Notes under the pieces: generated by a model | What the model was told of the DNA's origin: nothing | What the model saw: the letters and a program-made list of their open reading frames with translations, nothing else | Database searches by the model: none | Shown: piece by piece, positions 26,194 through 37,929 of the stretch | Position numbering within the stretch: the stretch's first letter is position 1 | Layout of the letters: every line of letters starts with the position of its first letter | Program-made: the position numbers and the translations under genes | NCBI GenBank assembly: GCA_018907035.1 | Contig: JACCIC010000040.1 | Coordinates: 1,581,501 to 1,645,500, forward strand | Source of the DNA: Sycobia sp. Sy_11 | Lineage: Eukaryota > Arthropoda > Insecta > Hymenoptera > Epichrysomallidae | DNA length: 64,000 nucleotides | Direction: 5' to 3'

Positions 26194-26424
26194 AACTTTA
26201 AACACCACCAGAATCTTCGTCGTCTAATTTTCCTCTTACTTATACAACTGAAAAAAGGCCCATCAAAAATTGGATGCAGATCATTCAGAAGACAGACTTC
26301 CCATCTTCGAAAGAACGCTTGTCTAAAAATCGATTATCGTGAGTGCTTAGACGATTGGATGAAGCGCTTAGACAAGTGTATTCTATACAATATTAATCGC
26401 CAATACTTATCGTTACCTGCATAA
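26194..26424 (+). pseudogene. Decayed mariner-type transposase C-terminus
   Basis: The frame reads LLLIQLKKG, then a basic spacer, then DYRECLDDWMKRLDKCI and QYLS before a stop at 26422-26424. This resembles the end of mariner transposases, where a FLFPKLK segment is followed by a ~30-residue spacer, a CF-x-x-W-x-x-R-x-x-KCI helix and a YFE-type end. Just upstream another frame reads PPESSSSNF, comparable to the PPYSPDLAPSDY segment around the third catalytic acidic residue; the frame change and loss of the aspartate indicate a dead copy. An (AT)n array lies 70 bases upstream. Terminal inverted repeats were not found. The match is by eye and modest. Confidence 0.45.
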
Positions 26425-26429
26425 TATTT

Positions 26430-27560
26430 ATTAAGATATCATAAAAATATCTTAGCTTTTAAATCCACATATCTTACGTACATATAGAAATCGCCTAAAA
26501 ATGATCAGTCAATAGCATAGGAAGTCGTTTTTAATAGCAAAAACTTTTTCCGATTGCCCCGAAACTTCCAATTACAAGATATACCGCTGGAAATCGAACG
26601 TATAGAGGGGGGGGGGAAGAAATGAAGACCGGAAACGAGCTGTAGAAAAAGCCAATAGGTCGAGCTCCTCTTGCCTCTGTATATATATATATATAAACTT
26701 TTCTCACTTATTTTCTGGCAAATCTAATTCTCGAATTCGATTCCAAATCGATGAAACTCACGTTAAAGTTGTAACTTAATTTGTCGACTTCTATTATAAG
26801 CAAACTTCATGTATATACATATATTCGCCTTTGCCGCCGATCGAATAAAACTGTAAATCCAACTTGACATTCAAAAATAAGTTGAAACTAAGACCGGTAA
26901 AAAGTTTCGCCTATCTTTCATGCTCTCCCCCAATTGTGAATCGGAAAAAATTCGAATTATGGAAATGGCTGAAACGGAAAGAGAACCTGAAGGTGGAAGT
27001 CATCAATGATAAAAGCAACTAAAAACATCGTAATTTAATTTCTGACATTATACAGAAGACAATTTATTAATTTACAAAGAATGCAGAGAAATAATAAATT
27101 TGATCTTTTATTATCTTTTGAATTACGAAAATTATTTTTTCAATTACGAAACGAAGTTTCGAATTCGTGAAAGGATCATTCATTTTCGAATAAATTTACT
27201 AACGAAAACTCGATATTATTCTTTTTTTTTCGCTTTGCTTTCTTTCTCATTGCTTGATGATCCACTTCGTAAATGCTGAATCCTCGTTCATAACGAGTGC
27301 ATTCAATCTTCCTGGAAGGTCACGAATAATTAAAAAATAAGGCAGGAATTTTCACAATATTGAATAAAGTACCCATAAAAAAATATCGTAAAAATGTAGG
27401 ATAATAAAGCTAGAAAATATCGCGCTTAATTTAATAATACAACAAAATAAGCAAGTCGAGCCACCGCGCTAGCCAGCCCTACTGACGCGCATGTTTTTCT
27501 TTTTTTTTTCCTCATCAACTCTACATATCACCGCATTAAAGCTACAAATTACATCACCGG
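26430..27560. other. No gene seen; AT-rich
   Basis: Holds a run of 11 G at about 26606-26616 and a short (AT)n at 26681-26695; otherwise nothing recognised. Confidence 0.5.
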
Positions 27561-27569
27561 TGTATGCAT

Positions 27570-28090
27570 AGTTACAAAAAAAAAGCATTGTTCAGAGTCT
27601 CGTGCCAGGCGTACATACCGCGTTTACCGTGTTCCCAGCGTCCAGCGTGGATGGTTGAAGAAGGGTTTGAAACTCTAAAAGAACCGTTGGGTAGCGAAGG
27701 GAGAGAAACTATAATAAGTAGACGCTGTAAAGAGCCGAGAGCGTTTAGCGAATTAGCCCGTCGAGATGGCGCGCTTTAATAAACCACTTTCGAGATTACA
27801 AAGAGCGCGCGCGCGCGCTCCTGAACAATTACAGGCGCCGCCGAAAGCCTAATAAACGCGGTACTTCTTAAATTACCGTTCGGGCGTGGGGTCAGACTTT
27901 TTTCAGAAACGGAATGCTGAGGGAAAAGGGGAGTGAAGGAAGTCCGCCGTTACACGAGCAGGCAAACAAGACCGAAGTCGAGTGGTTGTGCGGGAAGGTG
28001 AAGTATGCGAGCGCGTGTAAATCAAAAAACAGAGACAGAGAGACAGAGAGAACGAGAGGGCGTGAGGGAGAGACGTAGAAACCAAGAGAG
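27570..28090. other. GC-rich patch, possible conserved non-coding block
   Basis: Contains (GC)n palindrome gcgcgcgcgcgcgc at about 27804-27819 flanked by homeobox-, Sox- and polyadenylation-like AT words (aataaacc, gattacaaag, gaacaattac). No supported coding frame. Confidence 0.35.
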
Positions 28091-28737
28091 CTTTACGAAG
28101 TCTGAAACTGGTCCCTTTCTTCTTGCAACCGTAGAAAGTGAAATGGGGAATGTCTCTCCTCTTCGGCTCTTACAGGGTATGCCGATCACGTTACGATATT
28201 CACGCTATTAGATATATGGATGCGATATAAATAGATGCAAGAACACATTCGGAATGCTCGGGTATTTGCTGTTATTCATCGAGTCTATTATTGCAGTTTA
28301 CTTCAGAAAATGATATCTCTTTTTTATTCGATACATATGCACATAAGTTATTGCGTATATTGAGTGCAGTAACAGTGCTTTTTACTGCCTCGCAGGCGAT
28401 GCCAACTACTCCGTTGAAGAAAGTGAATAGTTAATTGTCTTTTACGGAATCCAAACTCCAACGTCACCCTCTCCACCTATAGCAGCCATCAGTATAGCTC
28501 ATACAATTCTCATAAACGTTTTTTCCTATGATTTCTAACGTATAAATTAGCACGAGGATGTATTATGTGAGGTTTATTTTATCTTTAGAAGAACCAATCC
28601 AATGTGCAGATATTTTCTGAGCACTTTATGTTTTTATTTTTATTCGTAAGTGTACAATTACGTTTCAAGATGTCAACTTATATGGCAGAACATTTACATG
28701 CCGCTAGTTTAAAAATTTCGAAATATAGCGATGAGTG

Positions 28738-28741
<4 letters not shown>

Positions 28742-28803
<62 letters not shown>
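28742..28803. repeat. (AT)n microsatellite, 62 bases
   Basis: Perfect AT run. Confidence 0.97.
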
Positions 28804-28807
<4 letters not shown>

Positions 28808-28996
28808 TGTATGAAGATAAAACAACAACGAAGGAAAAAAGTAGCGGCGCGGGCACAATGAACGCCTGCGGGGCGGAAAAGTGCGCCTGATGGCAGAGAG
28901 TCAGGTAAAGGCGAACAAAGAAAGGCGTGCGCTACCGCCGGTAGCCGAGTAGTAGATCAAGGGGAAAGAGGGTATGGGGAACAACGAGCGATAGAT

Positions 28997-28998
<2 letters not shown>

Positions 28999-29053
<55 letters not shown>
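28999..29053. repeat. (AG)n microsatellite, 55 bases
   Basis: Perfect GA run followed by gggagggag. Confidence 0.97.
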
Positions 29054-29058
<5 letters not shown>

Positions 29059-29649
29059 AGATAGTGAGAACACACAAGAGAAAGGTAGGGCCAAGAGGAA
29101 ATGAGAAAGGCTTAGCTGTCAGTATTTCGCCGCGGGACGCTCTTTTAACGGCAATAATTACGACCCAATCCCCCTATACTGGTATACCGAAGAATGCAGA
29201 CGCGACGCGTGCGTGCAGGGAGGCGCGAAGGAGGTATGCGATCGTTTTTTTTTTTAACTCTGCAACGTCGGCGGGCTTTTCTATTTTCCTTTGACCAAGT
29301 CGTACAGAAGAAAGGGAACTGATTGTCGATTTTGCTCCGTTTGATTTGGCATTATCGTACCTATACCTGTGATATTCTTTCTTGCTAGTTTTTCATGATT
29401 TTCAGGATTCTTCAATTGATCCTAAAATTAGCAGGGACAATAAGATATTTAATTCGCAACAAATAAAATGAAATGGACTTTCGACATGAAAAGCATTCAA
29501 TTAGTACAGTACTTGATATACTCTAACTCGTAATGTAACTGCATTAAAGACATTTTTATGATTTAATCGAAGATCTCGAATATCGTAAAATTATATATAT
29601 ATATTCAAGTACTCGGTGTGTGCAGTATGCACTAACAAAGAAACTAGTA

Positions 29650-31200
29650 TAAGTAAAATTATACTTATCTTACTTAACCATTAAAGGGTCAGAAAGCCGA
29701 TATATTAGCTCAAAAACATAATGCTAAGATACCTCCTTACGTAAATTGATGCGCTAAGTTCGTATCTAAAGGTAGTTTGACATTATCACCTTATCAGAGT
29801 CAAGGTCAATTAAGGTCATTTAAAAGATCATTTGAAGGTCAAACCTAGTAATAGGTTTGAATTATTGCAAAAGAAATATCTTTATGTTTTTGGAATCACT
29901 GAGTTCGGGTTTTATCGTCATTTTGACCTCAAATAAAAAGAGAGATGAAGATTTCGCCAAGATCAGGTTAAGACCGGTCCAACTCCAGGTTTGGATGCAG
30001 CACATCTCAAAACCTGGGTATATGATTTTATTCCTATTTTACCGAACTAAAAATTTTTCATGACTCTCCAGGGCCGGAGAGCTGATATATCGACTCGGTC
30101 CACGATAGGACCATTGTTCATAGTTGATGGGTGATACCAGATATGAATTTGGGCACTTTCAAAGAAGGTTTCGAAACCTCAAAACCCGGCCCCTTAAACG
30201 CTAAGGTAGTATAACCTGTCCATCATATATACAACCTATAATACTGATATGCTGCAACATTTTTAATGGGATATAAATTGGACTAAACTGGGGGTGTATA
30301 CAATTTTGAATTTATTTCTAGCAGAAGTTTTCAACAATGAAGAAGAACGTGCAGTTTTACAATGTGAGAAACTATTATTATTCCAAAAAAAAAACAAAAA
30401 ACTAATATCATTAGCTTCTAATTACAAACATTAACTTTTTATGGTCAAGGATTGAGCCTGATAGCTGCGGCCATCGACAAGGACTTCTTCCAGATATAAG
30501 ACCTTTCCATCGGTATACATCAGTAATAGGAATTGCGGAGATTCCATTCTACTTATGATCTCAACTTCACATACTTAGCTGTGGGTGGATTGAAACTATA
30601 AATAATATATTATAAAAAATATTAACATAGAAGATCCAATAAATTTATACGTTTTATCTTCGACCATCTTCGGGATACGTCAATCAACTGACATGGTGAT
30701 CATGGAGTTAGCTGTATTTTGTTTTTTCTATCTCGTTTTGTTATCCATAATTTCAGGATCAACGTAGCTAAACAAATGAAACTTATTAGGTTTTTAAGCT
30801 TTGGAGATAATATCGCCTGCAAAAGGCTAAACAGTACTATTAGCTCATTAAAATAACCTGAGCCGGTATCTGGATGGAAGTACTGGTTCTGAGCACTACT
30901 CGTTACATCGTAAGTAATTCTGTTAAGAATTTAGCTATGTGAATGGTGCTTCCTATGGTTTCAAACTCCTGACTCTATGGCGATTTAACTTAATTACTGC
31001 TACAAGTTGGTTTTCACCTATATTTAAGATCAATCGTCGCCGCTTCCTTAACGACAACATTGCCAAGAATATAGTCACATACATAAGAGTTTTGCGAATA
31101 AGGTTCACTTAGAAGCCATATGTTTTGATCATTGATTCAACAAATAGGAATCACAGGTCGTGGATGGAAATAAATAAAATATTGCAATAAATTTTTTTAA
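29650..31200. repeat. Possible old interspersed repeat, unidentified
   Basis: The block differs in texture from its flanks: fewer long AT runs, and phrases such as aggtttggatgcagcac and agggccggagagctgat. An approximate 26-base direct repeat (agggtcagaaagccgatatat at 29684 and agggccggagagctgatatat at 30070) differs only by transitions. No reverse transcriptase or transposase motif was seen, and the boundaries are guesses. Confidence 0.3.
29801..29930. promoter_or_regulatory. Cluster of nuclear-receptor half-sites (AGGTCA)
   Basis: AGGTCA at 29803-29808 (as TCAAGGTCA, the FTZ-F1/ERR-type extended site), 29813-29818 and 29836-29841, and TGACCT at 29924-29929. Four half-sites in 130 bases, spaced 10 and 23 apart. 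Function is inferred only from the motif. Confidence 0.25.
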
Positions 31201-31659
31201 CAAATATAGACTTGAAAATTTATTTTTTAATAAATTTTGAACTTGTTGGTATTAAGGGAGTCACGTTTCATTCTTAACAAATAGTGGTTTGTATTATTAA
31301 AAATAGTAATAAATTGAAGGCAGTAACAAGTATTTAAGTTTTGTCGGCATATGTAACACTCAAATTTTCTCATATTTAGAAAACGCTCAAAAGCTGCATG
31401 ATGCAAGTTTAACTTTTTAACATCTCACTTTTTTATTCACGTCGATGATTTATATAATTGATATCATTAGACTGTTCGTTACAACTTTCGACGAGGGGAT
31501 ACAAAAATTCGTTTGCCCGAGTTCGCAAACTGAGTTGGACTTCACAAAAAAGTAAACCTACGCTGAACATTCTCCTTTATGTAGTATCGTCGTCAAGTCG
31601 TCACCAGCGATATGATGAGAGAGGGGGGATAGGTAAAGTTGGAGAAGAAGAGAGGTAGA

Positions 31660-31810
31660 CGATGAGTGTTGCATCCAATTACCGAGGGAACAATGGAGAG
31701 CATCGGGACGCGATCGAGGGATGCTAATTAGAAAATATTAATTAATTGCCCGTCGATGAATTTGATCGTTTAATTAACGGGCTCTGAAACTTATCGCGCT
31801 CTATTATTCG
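31660..31810. promoter_or_regulatory. Candidate enhancer-like block with Sox and homeodomain words
   Basis: GAACAATGGAG at 31688-31698 (Sox core ACAATGG), CTAATTAG at 31724-31731, ATTAATTAATTG from 31737 and TTTAATTAAC from about 31768. These sit in a CG-containing block with GCCCGT and ACGGGC as inverted copies about 25 bases apart. Not tested by comparison. Confidence 0.25.
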
Positions 31811-32089
31811 TCCACATGCGCCTTGAAGGGTGTTCTTTCCGTTTAATCGCTCTTGATCCGCCCGCCAACGCGCTTGCGACTAGCTCGGTTTGTACTGCAA
31901 TGGTCTTTATATTAAGAGTTTTCGGCGTATTTGTATTCGCAGCAGCGACGCGAATGCATCAGCTCTACACCAATGAAATCGCGCCCGAAGCATTCGCTTC
32001 AATGTTTTCGTTTTTCGCAGCTGTGTCAAGTTACGGTTATCAGTTATGTGTACTCTACTCGATCTCGTCTCTATTTCTCTCTCGTTCGC

Positions 32090-32103
32090 TCTCTCTCTCT
32101 CTC

Positions 32104-32154
<51 letters not shown>
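32090..32154. repeat. (CT)n microsatellite, 65 bases
   Basis: CT run with one G interruption at 32104. Confidence 0.96.
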
Positions 32155-32157
<3 letters not shown>

Positions 32158-32159
32158 TT

Positions 32160-34430
32160 CTGAGTAATGTAATAGAGAGACATGAGAAAAAGTTTTCGAC
32201 GACTAGTAAATACTGAATTTCTGGCAATATTGAATTACGTAGGCTCGGAATTGATTGGAACTTTACGTCGATGTTGCATATATATGGCACGAAAACCATA
32301 CACGTCCTTGATAAAAAAATCTAGATATACATTGTTCCTTCGTACGATGCCCATCAGTATTTTTTCAGGCTTCGAAAGTTCGCGCTATGATAAGTGTATT
32401 GTTTTGAAAAATATTTTGCTTGGAAGAATGCGTGATACAATTTCGATATTTTTATAAAGGTTGACTGAATATATTGTTGAGTCATCTCTATTTCATATAT
32501 ATATAATTTTTGTTTTTAATTGAGCTATAAAAATCTCTTTATGAAGTATATTGATATTTACAACGAGTAATTAGATTTTTAGATTTGGCAATTTATATTT
32601 GATGAGAAAGTTTCATAGGTGTTTACACCCAGTAATATTTGGTTTAGGAAAGAGAATTTCTTTACTCAAAGTGGATTACAGAACAAGATTTTAAAGATTT
32701 TAAATGATCATAGTTGTCCATTCTCTGTCGTATAGTCTACATTACAACACAATGTGATTTATATGTTCGACTATATCCAATGTAAATATTATAAGTTGTT
32801 TACGTATAATTTACATACTATGATATGCGTATGCATACTATCTATAGATCTTAATTTGGATGCTTGAAAACTGATGTTTTCTAGACGTAAGAACAACATT
32901 CGCCACTTTGAAAGAATATCCTCAGCACATGTCATATGGATAATTAGTACATGTCGCAAGAAAATAAATAAACCATAAGTTATAACTAATGATATGTCTC
33001 AAGTAGGACGTTGTTTTCAGTTTTATATATACTCGTCGTAATAATCCTTTTCAGAAAAGCAACAAGCGTGAAATACCCCCTCCCGCACTCTGATTTATGG
33101 GCTGCAGTGTCGTCGTTTACATCTCTTCGCCGTGAACAACCGCGACCTCAAAGGGCAGAGCTCGAAGCAGTCGAGAGTTACGTCGAACTCGGATTTTTAC
33201 GTTAATTGAACTCGATTGTGGGGGAAGCAAAATTTCATTCGGCCCGACATGCCGCGGTGTACTTTCGAAAAATGGATATCGGCCACGGCGCGGATTAGTC
33301 TATTCGGCGCCGTAATATATATCCAACAGTGGCGCGCACAAAAATGCAAAAACCATAATAATAAGGGGATTTGGATAATAATCGTGACACGCTGGATCGG
33401 GCAAGCATATGTGAAATTGACGAGTGTCGTTATACACTTGCGTGGGTAAAACATGAAGGCAGACGGTGGAGTGCGAGGGGCAAATGGGAATTGGCCTTTG
33501 AGGCGTCGTGTGTACGGATAAAGTATTCGCTAGTGTCGCTGCGAGGGAACGGAGTAATGGAACGTTTGAAGGGAAAGACTCGAGGGTTCTCGGTGCCGCG
33601 TCGTTGCCTAAACGTTTCTGGAAATTTCAGGTGGTCCCATTGCAATATGTACATGTATCACTATACTATATTTATTGATAAGAAAATGAAGCCATTTCAT
33701 CTGTCATGTTTCAACTAAATTATTTCTATAACTGTGGCAGCCATAGTGCAATTTATTATATAAAATTATATATTGTCAACGATGGTATACTTTTGTATCT
33801 GTACGCGTACGAGGGTACAATGTCACATTGTGCAATGGTTTTCATAGTTTCAGTGTTAATCATAGTATCACAGATTTCTTATTAATTTTCATTGGTCGAT
33901 GATTTAATTTTTTTTACAATATTATGCAATGATAATTAAAATCAAATGCAATTGAACAAAACAATTATTGACTTTTTACGAGATGAATAAATGAGTATAA
34001 AAGTAAATAAAAGAATTTGGAAACAAAACTCTCCTAATGGAAATGTACGTCTGCCCTTTGTTACTTGCTGAGTTTACCATTAGGAAGATAAAAACTGATC
34101 AAAACTTACGTTCACGTGTATTCAGCTCGTAAGAAAACAATATTTTTGTAAATTTGTTAATTACGTAACAAGTACTATGTGATTTTATTAAATGATTTTA
34201 TATGAAATATTATAAAATAAAAAAAATTACTTACGTATTATTTCGCTATCATGAAAAGCGTTGATATAATGCAAAAGTAAATCACGATTCCTATATCAGT
34301 AACAATCCTAAAGAGATAGGAAATATTTTGCCAAAAAAGGTCCATTTCTCATTTCGTTAATTCAAAAATAGGAACTGCATCTCGTGAAAATAGTGCTCGG
34401 GCATGGCTTTGTTTTGAAAAGAAACAAAGG
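32160..34430. other. No gene seen
   Basis: Mostly AT-rich. 33060-33620 is GC-richer with open frames on both strands (plus 33371-33718) but no recognised motif; it may be conserved non-coding DNA. Confidence 0.45.
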
Positions 34431-34526
34431 AACAGAAAAGTCCCCCGCACCTTTACACCTCGCCCTGTGCGTCGATCATTCTAATCGTCTGCAGCGCGCA
34501 CTCGCGGGTATTATGTCGCTCATGAG

Positions 34527-34530
<4 letters not shown>

Positions 34531-34621
<91 letters not shown>
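34531..34621. repeat. Compound (CT)n-(AT)n microsatellite
   Basis: CT run 34531-34561, tgtc, then AT run 34565-34621. Confidence 0.97.
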
Positions 34622-34703
34622 CTCGAAAAATGTCCTCCATGCCTAGAATTTCTCCCATTATTATGTGTTCGTGGGAGCCGCGACCGCGATATACCAACGC
34701 CGC

Positions 34704-34710
<7 letters not shown>

Positions 34711-34746
<36 letters not shown>
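34711..34746. repeat. (CT)n microsatellite, 36 bases
   Basis: Perfect CT run 90 bases after the compound array. Confidence 0.96.
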
Positions 34747-34749
<3 letters not shown>

Positions 34750-35290
34750 TTATCTTCACCCAGCAGCTCTATCCGCCCCACCCCACCTCTCACCCTTTCC
34801 CTTCTACAATTCCGACGCTTTTAATGCGGCCGCTGTGGCCAGCGAAGAGCAAGCGCGTGGGTGGTATACGCGTGGGTGCACTGCCCGTTGACACCCACCC
34901 TCTCCACACCCAAACCAACCGCGGGACAGTCATTCGGCAAACTTAACGCGTGCTGGTATACAATTTACAAGAATTATATAACAATGGGTCACCCGCGCGT
35001 CGGCCAGTTTTGGCGCGTATTTTCTATTGCTTTTTAACGCCCCGTGGTACGTAATAATATAGAGAATAATAACAGGGACGACGCGGCGTGAACGACGCGG
35101 AACGGGATACTCTGGGAAATTCAAGCAGTGCTCGGACGCGCGGCGCGCCGGCGTAATTTATCGTTAGACTTTTACGGACTGTTATACGCGCATGTGAGGA
35201 CAGCGGCGTTAATTCGCGCATTCCACGGCGAGGGAGAGCAGCGGCGAAGCGGACCTCGACACCTGTACATTGGGACAAATTTATCTTATA
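34750..35290. other. GC-rich CpG-rich island
   Basis: CG-rich sequence (gacgcgcggcgcgccggcg near 35135) with frames on both strands but no recognised protein. Confidence 0.45.
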
Positions 35291-35329
35291 GTCGTAAAAT
35301 TGGTTTGTGTCCGAGTTGACTATAATTTT

Positions 35330-36520
35330 CAGTTGATAATCTTAGAAGTAAAAGATAATTAGTCTCTATTGGATAGAACCGAAGTTTTTGTATCAATATA
35401 AAATAGAAAGCGAACGAATTCTTTAAGCTCGAACTTTCAAATATTAATAATAATATTTTTAGATCGACAAAAAAATAAAAAAAATTATTCTCTTGTTTTA
35501 AAATTTATTTTTCAATCAAATAATGTTTTATAAATAGTTGAAAACCATGGGTTGCTGTTAATTGGAGTACATTAAAAATTTGCACTTATTCCAATTTAGC
35601 ATTCAATCATTTTTTTGATCTTTAGGATGGTCGACTGGAGACAGGATAGAAGCCAAAATCTTCATATCATCCGCATATAACAAACGTTTAACAAGAAATA
35701 CTTCCGATAAATTAATATCTACCCAAATAAAAAAAACGAACTAAAAACGCATTAATAAAGTGTTGAGAATGTACTTAACTGGAAAATGAAAAATATTCTA
35801 AATAATTTAATTTCTTTTGCTCATAAGTGTATTCTTGATTTCGACATTGACACAAAGATATTAAATTAAATGGAATATGTGTTGATATTATACGAAGATC
35901 CATACAAATATATCATCTATTTAGCAGTTTTATCTGCTTTACAGGTGCAATATTCATTAAAAAGTTTGTTATAGTAATGCATTTTATAGCGTGAAAATGA
36001 ATTCGCGTGAATTCCTTCTCATAATTACTTATTTAGTAATATGATAAAATAAATTTTCGATTTCCGTATAGACATCTGCAAATACTAAAAATGCTTTTCG
36101 ATTTCGTTTTCAATTATCAAACTGTAATAAAAATTTAATAATTATCACAATAATATTCTGTAAATAAAAAGAGTCAATGTTTTCAAATAAAATTTAACCC
36201 CCCCTTACTAGATGAATGACGTAAATAAAACAATATCAACGTATTAATGTGGACGTATAAACCTGAGTGAACTACTTAAAATAACATTATTTGTCATGAA
36301 AAGTCGTTCAAAAAACAAAGTATATTATTTCCTGTTATTGACAGTGAGACCATTAAAAATAAATGTGTACATATATATTTAAATAGCATTGCTTCCAGCT
36401 GTCAGTTAAATCAATAAAAAAGAACTGTTCCAGGTTATTTTATTATATATGTAAAATATTATGAAATTAGTTTAGGAACTAATTTGAAGGAGTCAAATGT
36501 CTTTAGAATTAACAGGAAAC
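35330..36520. other. No gene seen; AT-rich desert
   Basis: Plain AT-rich DNA; nothing recognised. Confidence 0.55.
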
Positions 36521-36545
36521 TTTATTTTTCGATCACACACACACA

Positions 36546-36571
36546 ACGCGCGCGCGCGCGCGCGCACACGC
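36546..36571. repeat. (CG)n-(CA)n alternating tract
   Basis: (CA)n at 36534-36545, one break, then an unbroken purine-pyrimidine alternation of CG and CA; a second Z-DNA-prone site. Confidence 0.9.
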
Positions 36572-37029
36572 TTTGAAGCGACAATTACAATTTACAGACA
36601 AATCCTAAATACATCAATGAAACTTAAGATAGAATGAAATAAAATGATTGATTTATCGTTTTCCTGACCGTTACCTAAATACTATCTTCAATCGATTATA
36701 ACTTCCAATTAGATGCATAACAGTCTTAGAATTCGTACAATTTTGTTAAAACAAAAAATGAAATCCTCAATATCACGAACGTTCTTTCGAGCACTTTCGC
36801 AGGGGAGTGGAGAAATCGGCCATAAAAAGCTCAATTTTTTTCCCCAGAGGATAATGTCCCTTAATACCATCGTTATACAATTGAATACTCCCTTACATCC
36901 GAGCTTAGACAGTCGAATGACCAAAAATTGCCTATCGCGGAACGCGTAAACAAGCGCGGGATAATGGTCTATAAAGGTCCCGCGCAAGCCAATGGGAATA
37001 AGAAAGGGAATAGGGGGAGGGGGGTAAAA

Positions 37030-37400
37030 AGGCATTAGAGCTCTTAGGACACGTTACCGAATGAGATCTAATCCTCGGAGGGATTTTTCCGCGTAACGTG
37101 TCCAGCGTCATTTAAATCGGTCGATTAGCCCATTGTGCGCGTGGGGCGGGGGGGGCGGGACGAGGCACGTTCGGCCGAGTGACTTGCCCCGCCCACTCGA
37201 TCGTCGACCGTCGTTCGGAAGCATTTATTTTTCCCCTCCTCCATTCGCTCGGTTAATGCCGAGTTAATGTGAATGCTTGTCGGTACGTATCGCCGTATCG
37301 AATTTGGGCTTTCTCGGCTTCCCCGGGCATCGTCCCTTCGGCTGGTCGCAGGTTTATCTCGGCCAATCGATCGGGCACACGCGCGGATGTCTCTTAAACT
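37030..37400. other. GC-rich island with a G-quadruplex-like run
   Basis: gtggggcggggggggcggga at 37141-37160 has enough G-tracts for a quadruplex. Flanks contain CG-rich words (gtcgaccgtcg, cttcggctggtcg) and no coding frame. Confidence 0.45.
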
Positions 37401-37762
37401 TATTTATCATTGTATATATTTAACAATGATCTCAATAATAATTTAACGCGGTATCGATATTATCTGTCATATTATCCATAAATATATTCATGTAAGTTAC
37501 TATTACTTTTTACTTGTTATTGCTTCTAATATTTCACATAAATACTTCAAAAAACCATATTCATGCCGCCCCTGAGTTCCAAATAATACTGATTAAAATC
37601 ACCAATAATGTGATCCTTGATCCTCTATTATAATATTGGACGGCGTTATTTTTGGCTTCCAGGACCTGTAAGGATACCTTTGAAATCGATCGCCCTCCTA
37701 CCGCGATCTGACCGCGGTGTTTGACTTATTGCGTCCCATGGGAGAAAGGTACAGGCAGTACG

Positions 37763-37764
<2 letters not shown>

Positions 37765-37796
<32 letters not shown>
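37765..37796. repeat. (AG)n microsatellite, 32 bases
   Basis: Perfect GA run. Confidence 0.95.
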
Positions 37797-37799
<3 letters not shown>

Positions 37800-37929
37800 A
37801 GAAAGATGGGAGGTGGGGGATGGGGGATGTATCTGAAGGACGAGGACGAGTAGCTCGTTAAAATGTTTTCCTCTTATATATACACCAGTGAATAATCCCA
37901 ATACCCATACAGAGGATATTGGGAGCAAG

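Noticed and set aside
31816..32163. 115-codon plus-strand frame with a hydrophobic start
   Set aside because: The hydrophobic segment resembles a signal or membrane helix, but the C-terminal third is translated (CT)n and another frame overlaps; no support for a gene.
33371..33718. 115-codon plus-strand frame with Trp- and Arg-rich sequence
   Set aside because: No recognisable family; a competing minus-strand frame covers the same region. Left as unassigned.
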